DNA of 64,000 nucleotides from Marivita sp. S6314 (GCF_023015985.1 NZ_JALKAO010000001.1:248001-312000); one strand, 5' to 3'. Shown: positions 30,664-39,530, counted from the stretch's first letter. A program made the numbers and translations. Notes: a model not told the origin generated them from the sequence alone.

Positions 30664-32019
30664 TCACACGCCCTCCAGTTTGCTTGGGTCAAAGCCCGAG
30701 GCAGGAACAAGCTCGACACCTGCCTTGGACATGCGCACTTCAACACCTGCTTTTGTCAGCGCGGTCTTCATCGCGTCCACGGAACTGAAGTCCTTGGTTT
30801 CCATCGCTTTGGCGCGCAAGCCCGCAAGTTTCGCGGCCAGTCCGGACAGATCGACGGTCAAAGCGTCCCAGCCCCCCAGATCGTCGGTCAAGAGACCCAA
30901 CAGGCCAGCACCGGCCTTCAAAGACCGCAGGTCGCCGTCTGCCGCCAGACGATGAAGTTCCGTAATCGCACCTGCCGTGTTCAGATCATCCGACACCGCA
31001 TCAACGATCGTCACCGGCACGTCACCCGGTTCAGTTTCAGCGGTCAGCGCGCGCCACTTGCGCAGTGTCGCTTCGGCCTCTTCCCGCTTCTTCTCGGTCC
31101 AATCCATCGGCTTGCGATAATGCGTCGACAGGAACACGAACCGGATCACCTCGCCCGGAACGCCCTGATCCAGCAGATCGCGAATGGTGAAGAAATTGCC
31201 GAGGCTTTTGGACATCTTCTTGCCTTCGACCTGCAACATCTCGTTGTGCAACCAATAGCGCGCAAAGCCGTGGCCTGCGCATTTGCTTTGCGCGATCTCG
31301 TTTTCATGGTGCGGGAACAATAGGTCGTTGCCGCCGCCGTGGATGTCAAACGCCTCGCCCAGCAATTCATGCGCCATGGCAGAGCATTCGATATGCCAGC
31401 CCGGACGCCCGCGGCCCCATGGGCTGGCCCATCCGGGCAAGTCGTCTGTTGAGGGTTTCCACAGAACAAAATCCATCGGGTTGCGTTTGTACGGGGCCAC
31501 TTCGACCCGTGCGCCAGCGATCATGTCATCCACCGACCGGCCCGACAGCTTGCCATAGCCTTCCTTCCACGAGTCCACGGCAAAGAGCACATGGCCCTCG
31601 GCCTCATAAGCGTGGCCCTTGGCGATCAGGTCTTCGATAAACGCGACCATCTGGTCGATATACTGCGTCGCGCGGGGCATGTCGGTGGGGTCAAGCGCGC
31701 CGATGTCGCGCATGTCCTCAAGATACCAGGCGATGGTTTCGTCGGTGATGTCGCCAATCGAGCGCCCGCTGTCCGCCGCCCGTGCGTTGATCTTGTCATC
31801 GACATCGGTGAAATTGCGCACGTACCGCACGCGATCCGCACCGTAGACATGGCGCAGCAGGCGGAAGAGCACGTCGAACACGATCACAGGCCGCGCATTG
31901 CCGATATGGGCGCGGTCATAGACGGTCGGCCCGCAGACATACATCCGCACATTTTCCGGATCGAGAGGTTCAAACACCTCTTTGCTGCGGGTCGCCGTGT
32001 TGGTCAGGCGGATGGTCAT
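30664..32019 (-). CDS. cysS: Cysteinyl-tRNA synthetase
   Basis: 451 aa. Class I synthetase: zinc Cys in [14 protein letters not shown] as RAHIGNAR, zinc ligands in GWHIECSAM and the HHENEIAQS region, KMSKS as [10 protein letters not shown]. The C-terminal helical anticodon domain is short. Start ATG 32019 has GAGGA upstream. The 175-base leader before it contains a possible 13-codon reading frame with two adjacent Cys codons (32104-32145) and a long-range GGCGGAC/GTCCGCC pairing. Confidence 0.96.
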   Translation of the reverse strand: MTIRLTNTATRSKEVFEPLDPENVRMYVCGPTVYDRAHIGNARPVIVFDVLFRLLRHVYGADRVRYVRNFTDVDDKINARAADSGRSIGDITDETIAWYLEDMRDIGALDPTDMPRATQYIDQMVAFIEDLIAKGHAYEAEGHVLFAVDSWKEGYGKLSGRSVDDMIAGARVEVAPYKRNPMDFVLWKPSTDDLPGWASPWGRGRPGWHIECSAMAHELLGEAFDIHGGGNDLLFPHHENEIAQSKCAGHGFARYWLHNEMLQVEGKKMSKSLGNFFTIRDLLDQGVPGEVIRFVFLSTHYRKPMDWTEKKREEAEATLRKWRALTAETEPGDVPVTIVDAVSDDLNTAGAITELHRLAADGDLRSLKAGAGLLGLLTDDLGGWDALTVDLSGLAAKLAGLRAKAMETKDFSSVDAMKTALTKAGVEVRMSKAGVELVPASGFDPSKLEGV

Positions 32020-32103
32020 AGGATCGTCCTCGCGGGCCAGTGTCGCGGCGGACGTATCAACTTCAGTTCGGTATGAAAATAGAAGACCGGTCCGCCAGTG
32101 GAA

Positions 32104-32145
32104 TTAGCGGATAATGCAGCAAATGAGTGTTGCGATCTTGGTCAT
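32104..32145 (-). CDS. Possible 13-aa leader peptide with Cys-Cys
   Basis: Reads MTKIATLICCIIR then TAA, 84 bases before the cysS start and on the same strand. Two tandem Cys codons (TGC TGC) sit near its end, as in leader peptides that sense charged tRNA(Cys). The ribosome site is poor (nearest GGAGG is over 20 bases upstream) and no intrinsic terminator was found between it and cysS, so control would have to act through the stem formed by 32093-32087 and the matching arm near the cysS start. Could be chance. Confidence 0.3.
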   Translation of the reverse strand: MTKIATLICCIIR

Positions 32146-32194
32146 GGCGTTTGCATAGCCTGCGACGGGGCCTCCGGTCAAGACGGATGCGGAT

Positions 32195-32578
32195 CTAACT
32201 GTCGTAGCTGACAAGTTCGTATTCCATCCCGTCCGGACCGTCGAAGTAAAACCGCCGACCGGGTTCGTAATCGGCGTGCAGATGCGGAAGGTAGCCCGCC
32301 GCGCGCACCGTGGCTTCTGCGGCGTCAAGATCATCCACCACCAAACCGATATGGTTCAGGCCCCGGTAATGCTTGTATTTCTGTACTCCGGCCAACATGT
32401 CATGCCCCGGTGAATACAGCGCGATGTAGCTGTCGCCGGACCCGACATGTACCGAATATCCCTTGTTTGGCGTTTCGCCTTCCCACCGGATCTCCCAGTC
32501 GAACAACCCCGTCAGCACTGCCGCCGTGGCCCGCGCATCCGGGACCGAGATGTTGATGTGTTCAAGCCGTGCCGTCAT
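32195..32578 (-). CDS. VOC (glyoxalase) family protein
   Basis: 127 aa, one vicinal-oxygen-chelate module pair: LEHINISVPDARATAAVL at the start and HIGLVVDDLDAAEATVRAAGY in the second half, ending FYFDGPDGMEYELVSYDS. His and Glu at the usual metal positions (LEHIN, LNHIGL, EYELV) suggest a metal enzyme such as a dioxygenase or lyase; substrate unknown. Divergent from soxR, with a MerR-type operator in between, so it may be a SoxR target. Confidence 0.85.
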   Translation of the reverse strand: MTARLEHINISVPDARATAAVLTGLFDWEIRWEGETPNKGYSVHVGSGDSYIALYSPGHDMLAGVQKYKHYRGLNHIGLVVDDLDAAEATVRAAGYLPHLHADYEPGRRFYFDGPDGMEYELVSYDS

Positions 32579-32613
32579 GGAGTGTTCCTTTTTTCATTGC
32601 GTTTCAATGGCAT

Positions 32614-32632
32614 CACCTTACGATGTGAAGTG
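32614..32632. promoter_or_regulatory. Candidate SoxR operator
   Basis: CACCTTAC-GAT-GTGAAGTG, an imperfect 19-base dyad (six of eight arm positions match), lies between the divergent VOC and soxR genes, 33 bases before soxR. MerR-family proteins bind such dyads in long promoter spacers. Confidence 0.4.
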
Positions 32633-32664
32633 GGCTTTAGATCAAACGGAAAGAATGGCGCGTT

Positions 32665-33129
32665 ATGAAAGCGTTGCGCACACGGGGGCTTGGCATCGGG
32701 CAGATTGCGGCGCGGACGGGCCTCGCCGTGTCGGCGATCCGGTACTACGAATCCGAAGGGCTGGTGACACCGGATCGGTCCCCCGGCGGTACCCGGCAGT
32801 TTGCGCGCTCTGACATCCGGCGATTGTCGTTTGTGATGATTGCACAGGGGCTGGGGTTTTCGATTGCCGAGATCCGCACCGCACTGGCCAGCCTGCCGGA
32901 CAAGCGCACACCAACCAAATCGGACTGGGCGCGGCTCTCCGAAGACTTCCGCCAAGTGCTGGACGCGCGCATCGCACAGATGCAGGCGCTGCGCAGCCGG
33001 CTGGACGGCTGTATCGGCTGCGGGTGCCTGTCGCTCGACACCTGTGCGCTGTACAATTCCGAAGACCGGGCCGCGCAGCGCGGGGCCGGACCGCGTTACC
33101 TGATGGGCGAGTCGCCCGGTGTAGACTGA
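32665..33129 (+). CDS. soxR: Redox-sensing regulator SoxR
   Basis: 154 aa MerR-family protein. The N-terminal winged helix (GLGIGQIAARTGLAVSAIRYYESEG) is followed by a dimerisation helix and the [2Fe-2S] site Cys116, 119, 121 and 127 in CIGCGCLSLDTC, which is the SoxR signature. In non-enteric bacteria SoxR usually responds to redox-active compounds and controls nearby oxidoreductases or pumps, not soxS. The divergent VOC gene is the nearest likely target. Confidence 0.95.
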   Translation: MKALRTRGLGIGQIAARTGLAVSAIRYYESEGLVTPDRSPGGTRQFARSDIRRLSFVMIAQGLGFSIAEIRTALASLPDKRTPTKSDWARLSEDFRQVLDARIAQMQALRSRLDGCIGCGCLSLDTCALYNSEDRAAQRGAGPRYLMGESPGVD

Positions 33130-33156
33130 ACCCGCACGGCGTGGCACTCTGCAACC

Positions 33157-33504
33157 ATGACCCGCGCCATCGTCAATGCCATCTGCGCCACCTTCCCGGG
33201 TGCCGACCTGTCCGACCCGTGGGGCGGCGGGCATGACGCGTGGAAAGTGGGCGGCAAGATGTTTGCCTGTATCGGGATGGCCGATGATGGCGTGTCCGTC
33301 AAAACGCCCAGTATCGAGGACGCCGCGCTGCTGATCGACCTTGGTGTCGGCGAAAAGGCCCCGTATTTTCACCGCTCCTGGGTGCGATTGCCCTGGGGCA
33401 CAGACGAAAACGAACTGCGCCACCGGTTGCGGGAAAGCTACCGGATCGTGCGCAGCGGCCTGACCAAGAAAGCACAGGCCGCCCTGCCCCCGTTGAACGA
33501 CTGA
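33157..33504 (+). CDS. MmcQ/YjbR-family protein
   Basis: 115 aa. The family has a CyaY-like fold; features here are FPGADLSDPWGGGHDAWKVGGKMFACIG, VSVKTPSIEDAALL and WVRLPWGTDENELRHRLRESYRIV. The molecular role of the family is not settled. It follows soxR by 27 bases on the same strand and may be read with it. Confidence 0.85.
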   Translation: MTRAIVNAICATFPGADLSDPWGGGHDAWKVGGKMFACIGMADDGVSVKTPSIEDAALLIDLGVGEKAPYFHRSWVRLPWGTDENELRHRLRESYRIVRSGLTKKAQAALPPLND

Positions 33505-33561
33505 TCTGGACTTTGGTCCCGTGTCTCTGGCAGGACTGCGCCAAGCGGTTCGGAGAAGCAC

Positions 33562-34743
33562 ATGCCTGAATTATCACAGCGGATCACCGGCCTGAACGGC
33601 GGCGGATCAGACGGATGGGACGTGTTTTACCGCGCCCGCGCGATGGTTGATGCGGGTGAAGATGTCATTGAACTGACCATCGGCGAACATGACATCCGGA
33701 CCGATCCGTCGATCCTCAACGCGATGTATGACAGCGCGCTGGGCGGGCATACGGGCTATGCAAGTGTTCCGGGTGTCAAAGCGTTGCGAGATGAAGTGGC
33801 CGCACGCGTGACCGCCCAAAGCGGCGTTGCAACAGGCCGCGACAACCTATTGATCACAACCGGCGGACAGGCCGCGCTTTTTGCGGCACATATGGCGGTG
33901 TGCGAACCGGGCGATGTGGCGGCGTTTATTGACCCCTATTACGCCACCTACCCCGGCGTGGTGCGGTCGGCTGGCGCGGTGCCGCGTCCGGTGCCCACGC
34001 GCGCCGACGTGGGCTTCCTGCCGGAACACGATGCGCTGGAGACCGCGTGTTCTGGTGCGAGGTCTTTGCTGATCAACACGCCCAACAATCCGACCGGGGC
34101 GGTTTACCCCCGCACCACGCTTGAGACGATTGCAGAGGTGATGCGCGCGCGCGACATGTGGCTGATCTCGGACGAGGTCTATGACACGCAGGTGTGGGAC
34201 GGCGCGCACCTGTCGCCAAGGGCGTTGCCCGACATGCAGGACCGCACATTGGTGATCGGGTCAATGTCCAAAAGCCACGCGATGACCGGCAGTCGGATTG
34301 GCTGGGTCATTGGTCCGGAAGACGCCATCGCCGCGATGATCGACCTGGCCACCAACACCAATTACGGCGTGCCCGGCTACATCCAGGACGCAGCCCTGTT
34401 TGCATTGCAGTCAGGCACGGGTCTTGAGGTTCAGGTCGCCGCACCGTTCCTGCGCAGACGGGCGATTGCCGAACGTGTTCTTGGCGGACAAAACGTGGTG
34501 CGCGCCATTCCGGCGCAGGGCGCGATGTATGTCATGCTGGACATTCGTCAGACCGGCCTGTCCGGTGAGGCGTTCGCCAATGCGCTACTGGACGCACATC
34601 GCATTGCGGTCATGCCGGGCGAGAGTTTTGGCGCATCGGCGGCGGGACATTTGCGGGTTGCGATGACTGTGTCGGATGACCGTTTTGAAGCGGCGTTGCA
34701 CAGCTTGTGCCGCTTTGCTGCGGGGCTGGCCAAGGCGGCCTGA
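33562..34743 (+). CDS. PLP-dependent class I/II aminotransferase
   Basis: 393 aa. Fold type I: TTGGQAALFAA glycine loop, NTPNNPTGAV, ISDEVYD, and the PLP lysine Lys237 in GSMSKSHAMTGSRIGW; the C-terminal Arg region LRVAMTVSD. It belongs to the aspartate/aromatic-type aminotransferases; the amino donor is not clear. The next gene starts on its stop codon (TGATG). A second, distinct paralogue is at 59.9 kb. Confidence 0.9.
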   Translation: MPELSQRITGLNGGGSDGWDVFYRARAMVDAGEDVIELTIGEHDIRTDPSILNAMYDSALGGHTGYASVPGVKALRDEVAARVTAQSGVATGRDNLLITTGGQAALFAAHMAVCEPGDVAAFIDPYYATYPGVVRSAGAVPRPVPTRADVGFLPEHDALETACSGARSLLINTPNNPTGAVYPRTTLETIAEVMRARDMWLISDEVYDTQVWDGAHLSPRALPDMQDRTLVIGSMSKSHAMTGSRIGWVIGPEDAIAAMIDLATNTNYGVPGYIQDAALFALQSGTGLEVQVAAPFLRRRAIAERVLGGQNVVRAIPAQGAMYVMLDIRQTGLSGEAFANALLDAHRIAVMPGESFGASAAGHLRVAMTVSDDRFEAALHSLCRFAAGLAKAA

Positions 34744-35081
34744 TGTCCGACCCTGTCTCCTCTATCCGCAACCTGGGACCGACGATGGATGAAGCCTGCG
34801 CCAGGGCCGGGATCCATTCAGCCGAAGAGGTGCGGAGCTTGGGGGCCGACGAGACCTACCGGCGGTTGCTGATGACCGGTGTCCGGCCGCATTTCATCGG
34901 GTACTACGTGCTGCATATGGGATTGCAGGGACGTCCTTGGAACGATTGCAAGGGTGACGAGAAAAAAGCACTGCGCACGTCGTTCGACGCGTTGAAAGCC
35001 GAGGTTGCGCGCCGGTCGGATGCGGCACCAGCCGGGATCGAACGGATGCTGGATAAAATCGGCGTCGGGACAAAAAGATAG
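34743..35081 (+). CDS. TfoX/Sxy C-terminal domain protein
   Basis: 112 aa, translationally coupled to the aminotransferase (TGATG). The sequence SIRNLGPTMDEACARAGIHSAEEVRSLGADETYRRLL is the helix-hairpin-helix-like TfoX C-terminal domain; the N-terminal TfoX domain of competence regulators is absent. The role of stand-alone copies is unknown. Confidence 0.85.
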   Translation: MSDPVSSIRNLGPTMDEACARAGIHSAEEVRSLGADETYRRLLMTGVRPHFIGYYVLHMGLQGRPWNDCKGDEKKALRTSFDALKAEVARRSDAAPAGIERMLDKIGVGTKR

Positions 35082-35102
35082 GCCGGGCTGAAGCCCGGCC
35101 TA
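35079..35102. terminator. Bidirectional hairpin between the TfoX gene and ndk
   Basis: TAGGCCGGGCT / AGCCCGGCCTA, a perfect stem with a tight loop. On the minus strand it is followed by TATCTTTTTG, so it should end ndk transcripts; the plus side has only TACATGTTTG. It sits between two genes that face each other. Confidence 0.8.
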
Positions 35103-35124
35103 CATGTTTGGATCGTGTTGCGGC

Positions 35125-35547
35125 TTAGCCGACCAGTTCGAGACCCGAAAAGAAAAACGCGATTTCTTCTGCGGCTGTTTCCGGCGCGTCAGAGCCGTGA
35201 ACCGAGTTTTCGCCAACGGATTCGGCAAATTCGGCGCGGATCGTGCCGGGGGCTGCGTCTGCCGGGTTTGTGGCGCCCATGACTTCGCGGTTCTTGGCAA
35301 TCGCGCCTTCCCCTTCGAGCACCTGAACGACAACCGGCTCGGACGCCATGAATTCGCACAGCTCGTCGTAGAACGGGCGTTCCGCGTGCACGGCGTAGAA
35401 CTGGCCTGCCTGCGCTTTGGTCAGGTGAATGCGCTTTTGCGCGACAATGCGCAGACCGGCCTCTTCGAACTTGGCATTGATCTTGCCAGTCAGGTTGCGG
35501 CGGGTTGCGTCGGGTTTGATGATCGAGAATGTGCGTTCGAGGGCCAT
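35125..35547 (-). CDS. ndk: Nucleoside diphosphate kinase
   Basis: 140 aa. Swaps the gamma phosphate between nucleoside tri- and diphosphates. Phospho-His117 lies in SVHGSDAPE; the N-terminal [14 protein letters not shown] and the [11 protein letters not shown] stretch are standard. Start at ATG 35547. It faces the TfoX gene across a shared terminator. Confidence 0.97.
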   Translation of the reverse strand: MALERTFSIIKPDATRRNLTGKINAKFEEAGLRIVAQKRIHLTKAQAGQFYAVHAERPFYDELCEFMASEPVVVQVLEGEGAIAKNREVMGATNPADAAPGTIRAEFAESVGENSVHGSDAPETAAEEIAFFFSGLELVG

Positions 35548-35616
35548 GGGTCGCTCCATTAGGTTGATGTGATTGCGCGCCCGTTAGCATGGGTGTTTTC
35601 CAATGAAAAGGTTGGA

Positions 35617-35677
35617 CTTGGGGCTTTGCCCCCGGCGCTTTGCGCCTCCCCCAAGGTATTTTTGAAACAGAGAAGAT
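35617..35677. repeat. Folded intergenic element, copy 1
   Basis: CTTGGGG (35617-35623) pairs with CCCCAAG (35649-35655) around an inner GGCGCTTTGCGCC hairpin; a competing GGGGCTTTGCCCC hairpin overlaps the left arm. An A/G-rich tail (GTATTTTTGAAACAGAGAAG) follows. The same build occurs at 50224-50270. It stands 43 bases before the ABC-F start. Confidence 0.55.
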
Positions 35678-35720
35678 ATGGACGCTGGTTTGTTGAGAGT
35701 TGCATTGCTATGGGCGTGTC

Positions 35721-37574
35721 ATGTTGAAAATTGAAGATATCACCTATGCCGTTGATGGACGGCCTTTGTTCGAAGGCGCGTCAGCGGTTATTCCGGATGG
35801 CCACAAGGTTGGTCTGGTCGGGCCGAACGGGGCTGGCAAGACGACGCTCTTTCGATTGATCCGGGGCGAGCTGTCGCTGGAGGGCGGCGCGATTTCCGTG
35901 CCGCGCGGGGCGCGGGTTGGCGGTGTCAGCCAGGAGGTGCCGGGATCCGAGGTCACGTTGCTGGATACGGTGCTTGCGGCGGATACCGAACGCGCGGCGT
36001 TGATGGCCGAAGCCGAAACCGCGACGGATGCGGGCCGGATTGCCGAAGTGCAGACGCGGCTGGCCGATATTGACGCGTGGTCCGCCGAAGCGCGCGCCGC
36101 GTCGATCCTCAAGGGTCTGGGGTTTGACGATGCGGAACAGCAGATGCCCTGCTCGGCCTTTTCCGGCGGCTGGCGGATGCGCGTGGCACTTGCGGGCATT
36201 CTGTTTGCGCAGCCGGACTTGCTGCTGCTGGACGAGCCGACCAACTATCTTGATCTCGAGGGCGCGCTTTGGCTGGAAAGCTATCTGGCGAAATACCCCT
36301 ACACCGTGATCGTCATCAGCCACGACCGGGGTCTGTTGAACCGGGCGGTGGGGGCGATTCTGCATCTCGAAGATCGCAAACTCACGTTCTACCAAGGCCC
36401 CTACGATCAGTTTGCCCGCCAACGCGCGGAGCGGCGCGCGCAGGCCGCAGCGGTGGCCAAGAAGCAGGCGGCGCGGGTGGCGCATTTACAGTCTTTCGTG
36501 GACCGGTTCCGCGCCAAGGCCAGCAAGGCCAAGCAGGCGCAATCGCGGCTCAAGATGATCGAACGCATGGACATGGTCGCCGCCCCCGAAGAGATCGCCA
36601 AGCGGGTGTTCAGCTTTCCGCAACCGGACGAGCTGTCCCCGCCGATCATTCGCGTCGAAAACGGCGTGACCGGGTATGGCGATACCGAGGTGCTGCGCAA
36701 GCTGGACCTGCGGATTGATCAGGACGACCGCATCGCGCTTTTGGGCAAGAACGGTCAGGGCAAATCCACGCTGGCCAAATTGCTGTCCGACAGGTTGCCG
36801 TTGATGGCGGGGCGGATCACCCGGTCTTCCAAGCTGCGCATCGGGTTCTTTGCGCAGCATCAGGTCGACGAATTGCACGTGGATGAAACGCCGCTGGACC
36901 ATTTGCGGCGGGTGCGCCCTGCCGAAATGCCACCGCGGCACCGGGCGCGGCTGGCCGGGTTCGGACTGATGGCGGATCAGGCGGACACGTTGGTGGGACG
37001 ATTGTCGGGTGGACAAAAAGCGCGGTTGTCGCTGCTCTTGGCGACCATCGATGCGCCGCATCTGTTGATCCTTGATGAGCCGACCAACCACCTTGATATC
37101 GAAAGCCGGGAAGCGTTGGTCGAGGCACTGACGGCCTATTCGGGTGCGGTGATCCTTGTCAGCCATGACATGCATTTGCTGTCGATGGTGGCCGACCGTT
37201 TGTGGTTGGTCAAAGACGGCAACGTCACGCCCTACGAGGATGATCTTGACGCGTACCGCACGATGCTTCTGACCTCGGACAAGCCTGTCAAATCGCAAAA
37301 AGCCAAGCCCGCGCGCCCTGCCCGCCCCAGCCGCGATGCGATACAGGCGTTGCGATCCGAAGTGCGCAAATGCGAGGCGCGGGTCGAAAAGATCGAAGGC
37401 ATGCGTGCGCAACTGGCCAAAAAACTGGCCGACCCGGCGCTTTATGAAAAAGCGCGCAAGGGGGAGCTGGAAACCTGGAACAAGAAATATGCCGAGGTGA
37501 TGGAAGGGCTACACCGGGCGGAAGCGCTTTGGGAAGCGGCGGCTGAAAAACTGGACGCGGCTGAGGCGCGCTGA
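35721..37574 (+). CDS. ABC-F family ATPase
   Basis: 617 aa from ATG 35721. Two ABC domains without membrane segments: GPNGAGKTT with FSGGWRMR and DEPTNYLD, then GKNGQGKST with LSGGQKARL and DEPTNHLD. A linker of charged helices (about 235-300) joins them, and a C-terminal coiled coil (about 540-617) ends the protein. ABC-F proteins act on ribosomes as translation factors; the length and C-terminal coil place it near Uup/YheS. A short upstream ATG at 35700 is a weaker start. Confidence 0.92.
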   Translation: MLKIEDITYAVDGRPLFEGASAVIPDGHKVGLVGPNGAGKTTLFRLIRGELSLEGGAISVPRGARVGGVSQEVPGSEVTLLDTVLAADTERAALMAEAETATDAGRIAEVQTRLADIDAWSAEARAASILKGLGFDDAEQQMPCSAFSGGWRMRVALAGILFAQPDLLLLDEPTNYLDLEGALWLESYLAKYPYTVIVISHDRGLLNRAVGAILHLEDRKLTFYQGPYDQFARQRAERRAQAAAVAKKQAARVAHLQSFVDRFRAKASKAKQAQSRLKMIERMDMVAAPEEIAKRVFSFPQPDELSPPIIRVENGVTGYGDTEVLRKLDLRIDQDDRIALLGKNGQGKSTLAKLLSDRLPLMAGRITRSSKLRIGFFAQHQVDELHVDETPLDHLRRVRPAEMPPRHRARLAGFGLMADQADTLVGRLSGGQKARLSLLLATIDAPHLLILDEPTNHLDIESREALVEALTAYSGAVILVSHDMHLLSMVADRLWLVKDGNVTPYEDDLDAYRTMLLTSDKPVKSQKAKPARPARPSRDAIQALRSEVRKCEARVEKIEGMRAQLAKKLADPALYEKARKGELETWNKKYAEVMEGLHRAEALWEAAAEKLDAAEAR

Positions 37575-37607
37575 TATCCTGCCTGCACCTTCGGAGGACC
37601 CTGCCAG

Positions 37608-37675
37608 TGATCAAGTGAGCGACCGATCCGCTTGAAAATCCGCGTGTTCGCGGCTGACTTTCCTTGATCAAAGGG
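37608..37675 (+). promoter_or_regulatory. Structured leader with competing stems
   Basis: TGATCAAG (37608-37615) pairs perfectly with CTTGATCA (37663-37670), enclosing a CCGCG-TGTT-CGCGG hairpin (37640-37653). The same TCAAG can instead pair with CTTGA at 37631-37635, flanking a GCG/CGC stem. The distal arm abuts the ribosome site AAGGG (37671-37675), so folding could change translation of the next gene. Confidence 0.4.
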
Positions 37676-37681
37676 TATCTT

Positions 37682-38212
37682 ATGCAACCCCTCTATTATG
37701 ATGTCGCGGTTTCGGCCGACGGCTATATCTGTGGTGTCAACGAAGACATTTCCAGATTTCCACAGTCCGGTCCCATCGTGGACGCCTATCTTGCGCGGCT
37801 GACGTCCTACGCCGTTGCGGTGATGGGTGCCGCAACTTACCAGTTTGGGCTGAACGTCGGCCTGCCGGCCGGTGCCAATCCCTATCCGATGATGCGCTCG
37901 GTCGTCTGTTCCAAGCACATGCAATTTCCGCAAAGCGCCGAAATCTCTGTGATCCGTGACAGGTCGGTTGAGGCTGTCGCAAAGCTGAGACGCGACTGTG
38001 ACGGTCCGATCTACCTGTGCGGGGGCGGGCAACTGGCGGGATCGCTTTTGTCGGCCGGTCTGATCACGGCGCTGCGCTTGAAGCGGGCTCCGATCCTGTT
38101 GGGGGGCGGTGTCAGGCTGTTTGAAAACACCACATCAATGCCAGAGCTGCGCCTTGTCGATCAGACCGCCTATGAGGATGGGACACTTTATCAGGAGCTC
38201 TTGATACTCTGA
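37682..38212 (+). CDS. RibD C-terminal/dihydrofolate reductase-fold protein
   Basis: 176 aa from ATG 37682 (AAGGG six bases before). Signatures: YDVAVSADGYICG at the start, VMGAATYQFGL, and the NADPH-binding IYLCGGGQLAGSLLSAGLI with LKRAPILLGGGVRLF. These small stand-alone proteins reduce pteridine- or ribosyl-type substrates; the true substrate is unknown. It is preceded by a folded leader. Confidence 0.82.
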   Translation: MQPLYYDVAVSADGYICGVNEDISRFPQSGPIVDAYLARLTSYAVAVMGAATYQFGLNVGLPAGANPYPMMRSVVCSKHMQFPQSAEISVIRDRSVEAVAKLRRDCDGPIYLCGGGQLAGSLLSAGLITALRLKRAPILLGGGVRLFENTTSMPELRLVDQTAYEDGTLYQELLIL

Positions 38213-38252
38213 GGGCTTGCTCTTGGCGTGCGGCGGTCCTAACGCTGGGCAT

Positions 38253-38876
38253 ATGGACGCCGCATTTCTCATCTCCGCTTTCGTGACCATGTTTGTCGTG
38301 ATCGACCCGATTGGTCTGACGCCGATCTTCATCGCGCTGACACCCGGCATGACACCGGCACAGCGTCGCGCGATTGCGATCCGGACCACGGTGATCGCTG
38401 CAGCATTGCTGTTCCTTTTTGCCTTTCTGGGCGAACAGGTGCTGGGCTTTATCGGCATCTCGATGCCTGCGTTCCGCATTGCCGGGGGCATTTTGCTGTT
38501 TATCACCGCGCTCGACATGTTGTTCGAGCGGCGCACCAAGCGGCGCGAAGATCAGGCCGAGGCAGACGATGTGCCTGACCCGTCCGTGTTTCCCATGGCG
38601 ATCCCGCTGATCGCCGGGCCGGGCGCGATTGCCTCTATCATTCTTTTGGCCGGTGAAGCCGAAGGCACGATCGGGATGGTGTCTGTTCTGGGCATGATGG
38701 TTGCGGTGCTTGTCCTGGTCTTCCTGTTTTTCCTGAGCGCGAGTGTGATCGAACGCGCTTTGGGCAAGACGGGAATCGTCGTGGTGACGCGGCTTTTGGG
38801 CATGTTGCTGGCGGCCTTGTCGGTTCAGTTTGTGCTGGATGGCATCCGCGGATTCGAGCTGGGTTTGGGCGGGTAA
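38253..38876 (+). CDS. MarC-family membrane protein
   Basis: 207 aa with six hydrophobic segments. FVVIDPIGLTPIFIALTPG near the N-terminus and AIPLIAGPGAIASIIL in the middle are MarC signatures. The name comes from the mar locus, but a multidrug role is not supported for the family and function remains unknown. Start ATG 38253; an in-frame start at 38217 is less likely. Confidence 0.88.
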   Translation: MDAAFLISAFVTMFVVIDPIGLTPIFIALTPGMTPAQRRAIAIRTTVIAAALLFLFAFLGEQVLGFIGISMPAFRIAGGILLFITALDMLFERRTKRREDQAEADDVPDPSVFPMAIPLIAGPGAIASIILLAGEAEGTIGMVSVLGMMVAVLVLVFLFFLSASVIERALGKTGIVVVTRLLGMLLAALSVQFVLDGIRGFELGLGG

Positions 38877-38948
38877 TCATCCACGCCGCCTACACATGCG
38901 GCCTGCCTGACCCTACATATCACCTGAACGGGTGTTGAGGAGATCGCG

Positions 38949-39530
38949 ATGACCAGCATGGATTACGGCAACCTTGCCTACCTGGTGTTGCTGGGCGCTG
39001 TTCTGGTGTTCTGGTTCTTTGTGCAGAACCGGCAAAGCCTGAACAAGACGTTGCAGCAAGGCGCGATTTGGGGGCTGATCTTCTTTGGTGTGATCGCGGT
39101 GGCGGGCCTGTGGGGCGACATCCGGCAAACCGTTGCGCCGCAACAGATGGTGATTGCGGAAAGTGGTCAGATCGAAGTGCCCCGTGGCCCGGATGGGCAT
39201 TATTACCTGACCCTTGACATCAACGCTGAACCGGTCCGGTTCGTGGTGGATACCGGTGCCACCAGCATGGTTCTGACCAAGGAAGACGCCGCGCGGATCG
39301 GGCTGCGGGATGATGACATGATTTTCTATTCCGAAGCGATGACCGCTAACGGACCGGTCCGAACCGCCCCCGTGCGATTGGAGGATGTGGCGCTTGGGCC
39401 GTTCCATGACCGGGATGTCAGGGCCTTTGTGAACGAGGGCGAGATGTCGAAATCCCTGCTGGGGATGGACTATCTGAGCCGTTTCAACCGTCTGGAAATC
39501 GCCGATGGACGGCTGATTCTGGAACGATAA
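38949..39530 (+). CDS. Membrane-anchored retropepsin-like aspartic protease (TIGR02281 type)
   Basis: 193 aa. GGAG precedes ATG 38949. Two N-terminal membrane helices (about 9-25 and 39-55) are followed by a periplasmic domain with the single catalytic DTGA (Asp101), so the active enzyme must be a dimer. VLTKEDAARIGL and LLGMDYLSRFNRLEI complete the clan AA pattern. Substrates of bacterial members are unknown. Confidence 0.88.
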   Translation: MTSMDYGNLAYLVLLGAVLVFWFFVQNRQSLNKTLQQGAIWGLIFFGVIAVAGLWGDIRQTVAPQQMVIAESGQIEVPRGPDGHYYLTLDINAEPVRFVVDTGATSMVLTKEDAARIGLRDDDMIFYSEAMTANGPVRTAPVRLEDVALGPFHDRDVRAFVNEGEMSKSLLGMDYLSRFNRLEIADGRLILER

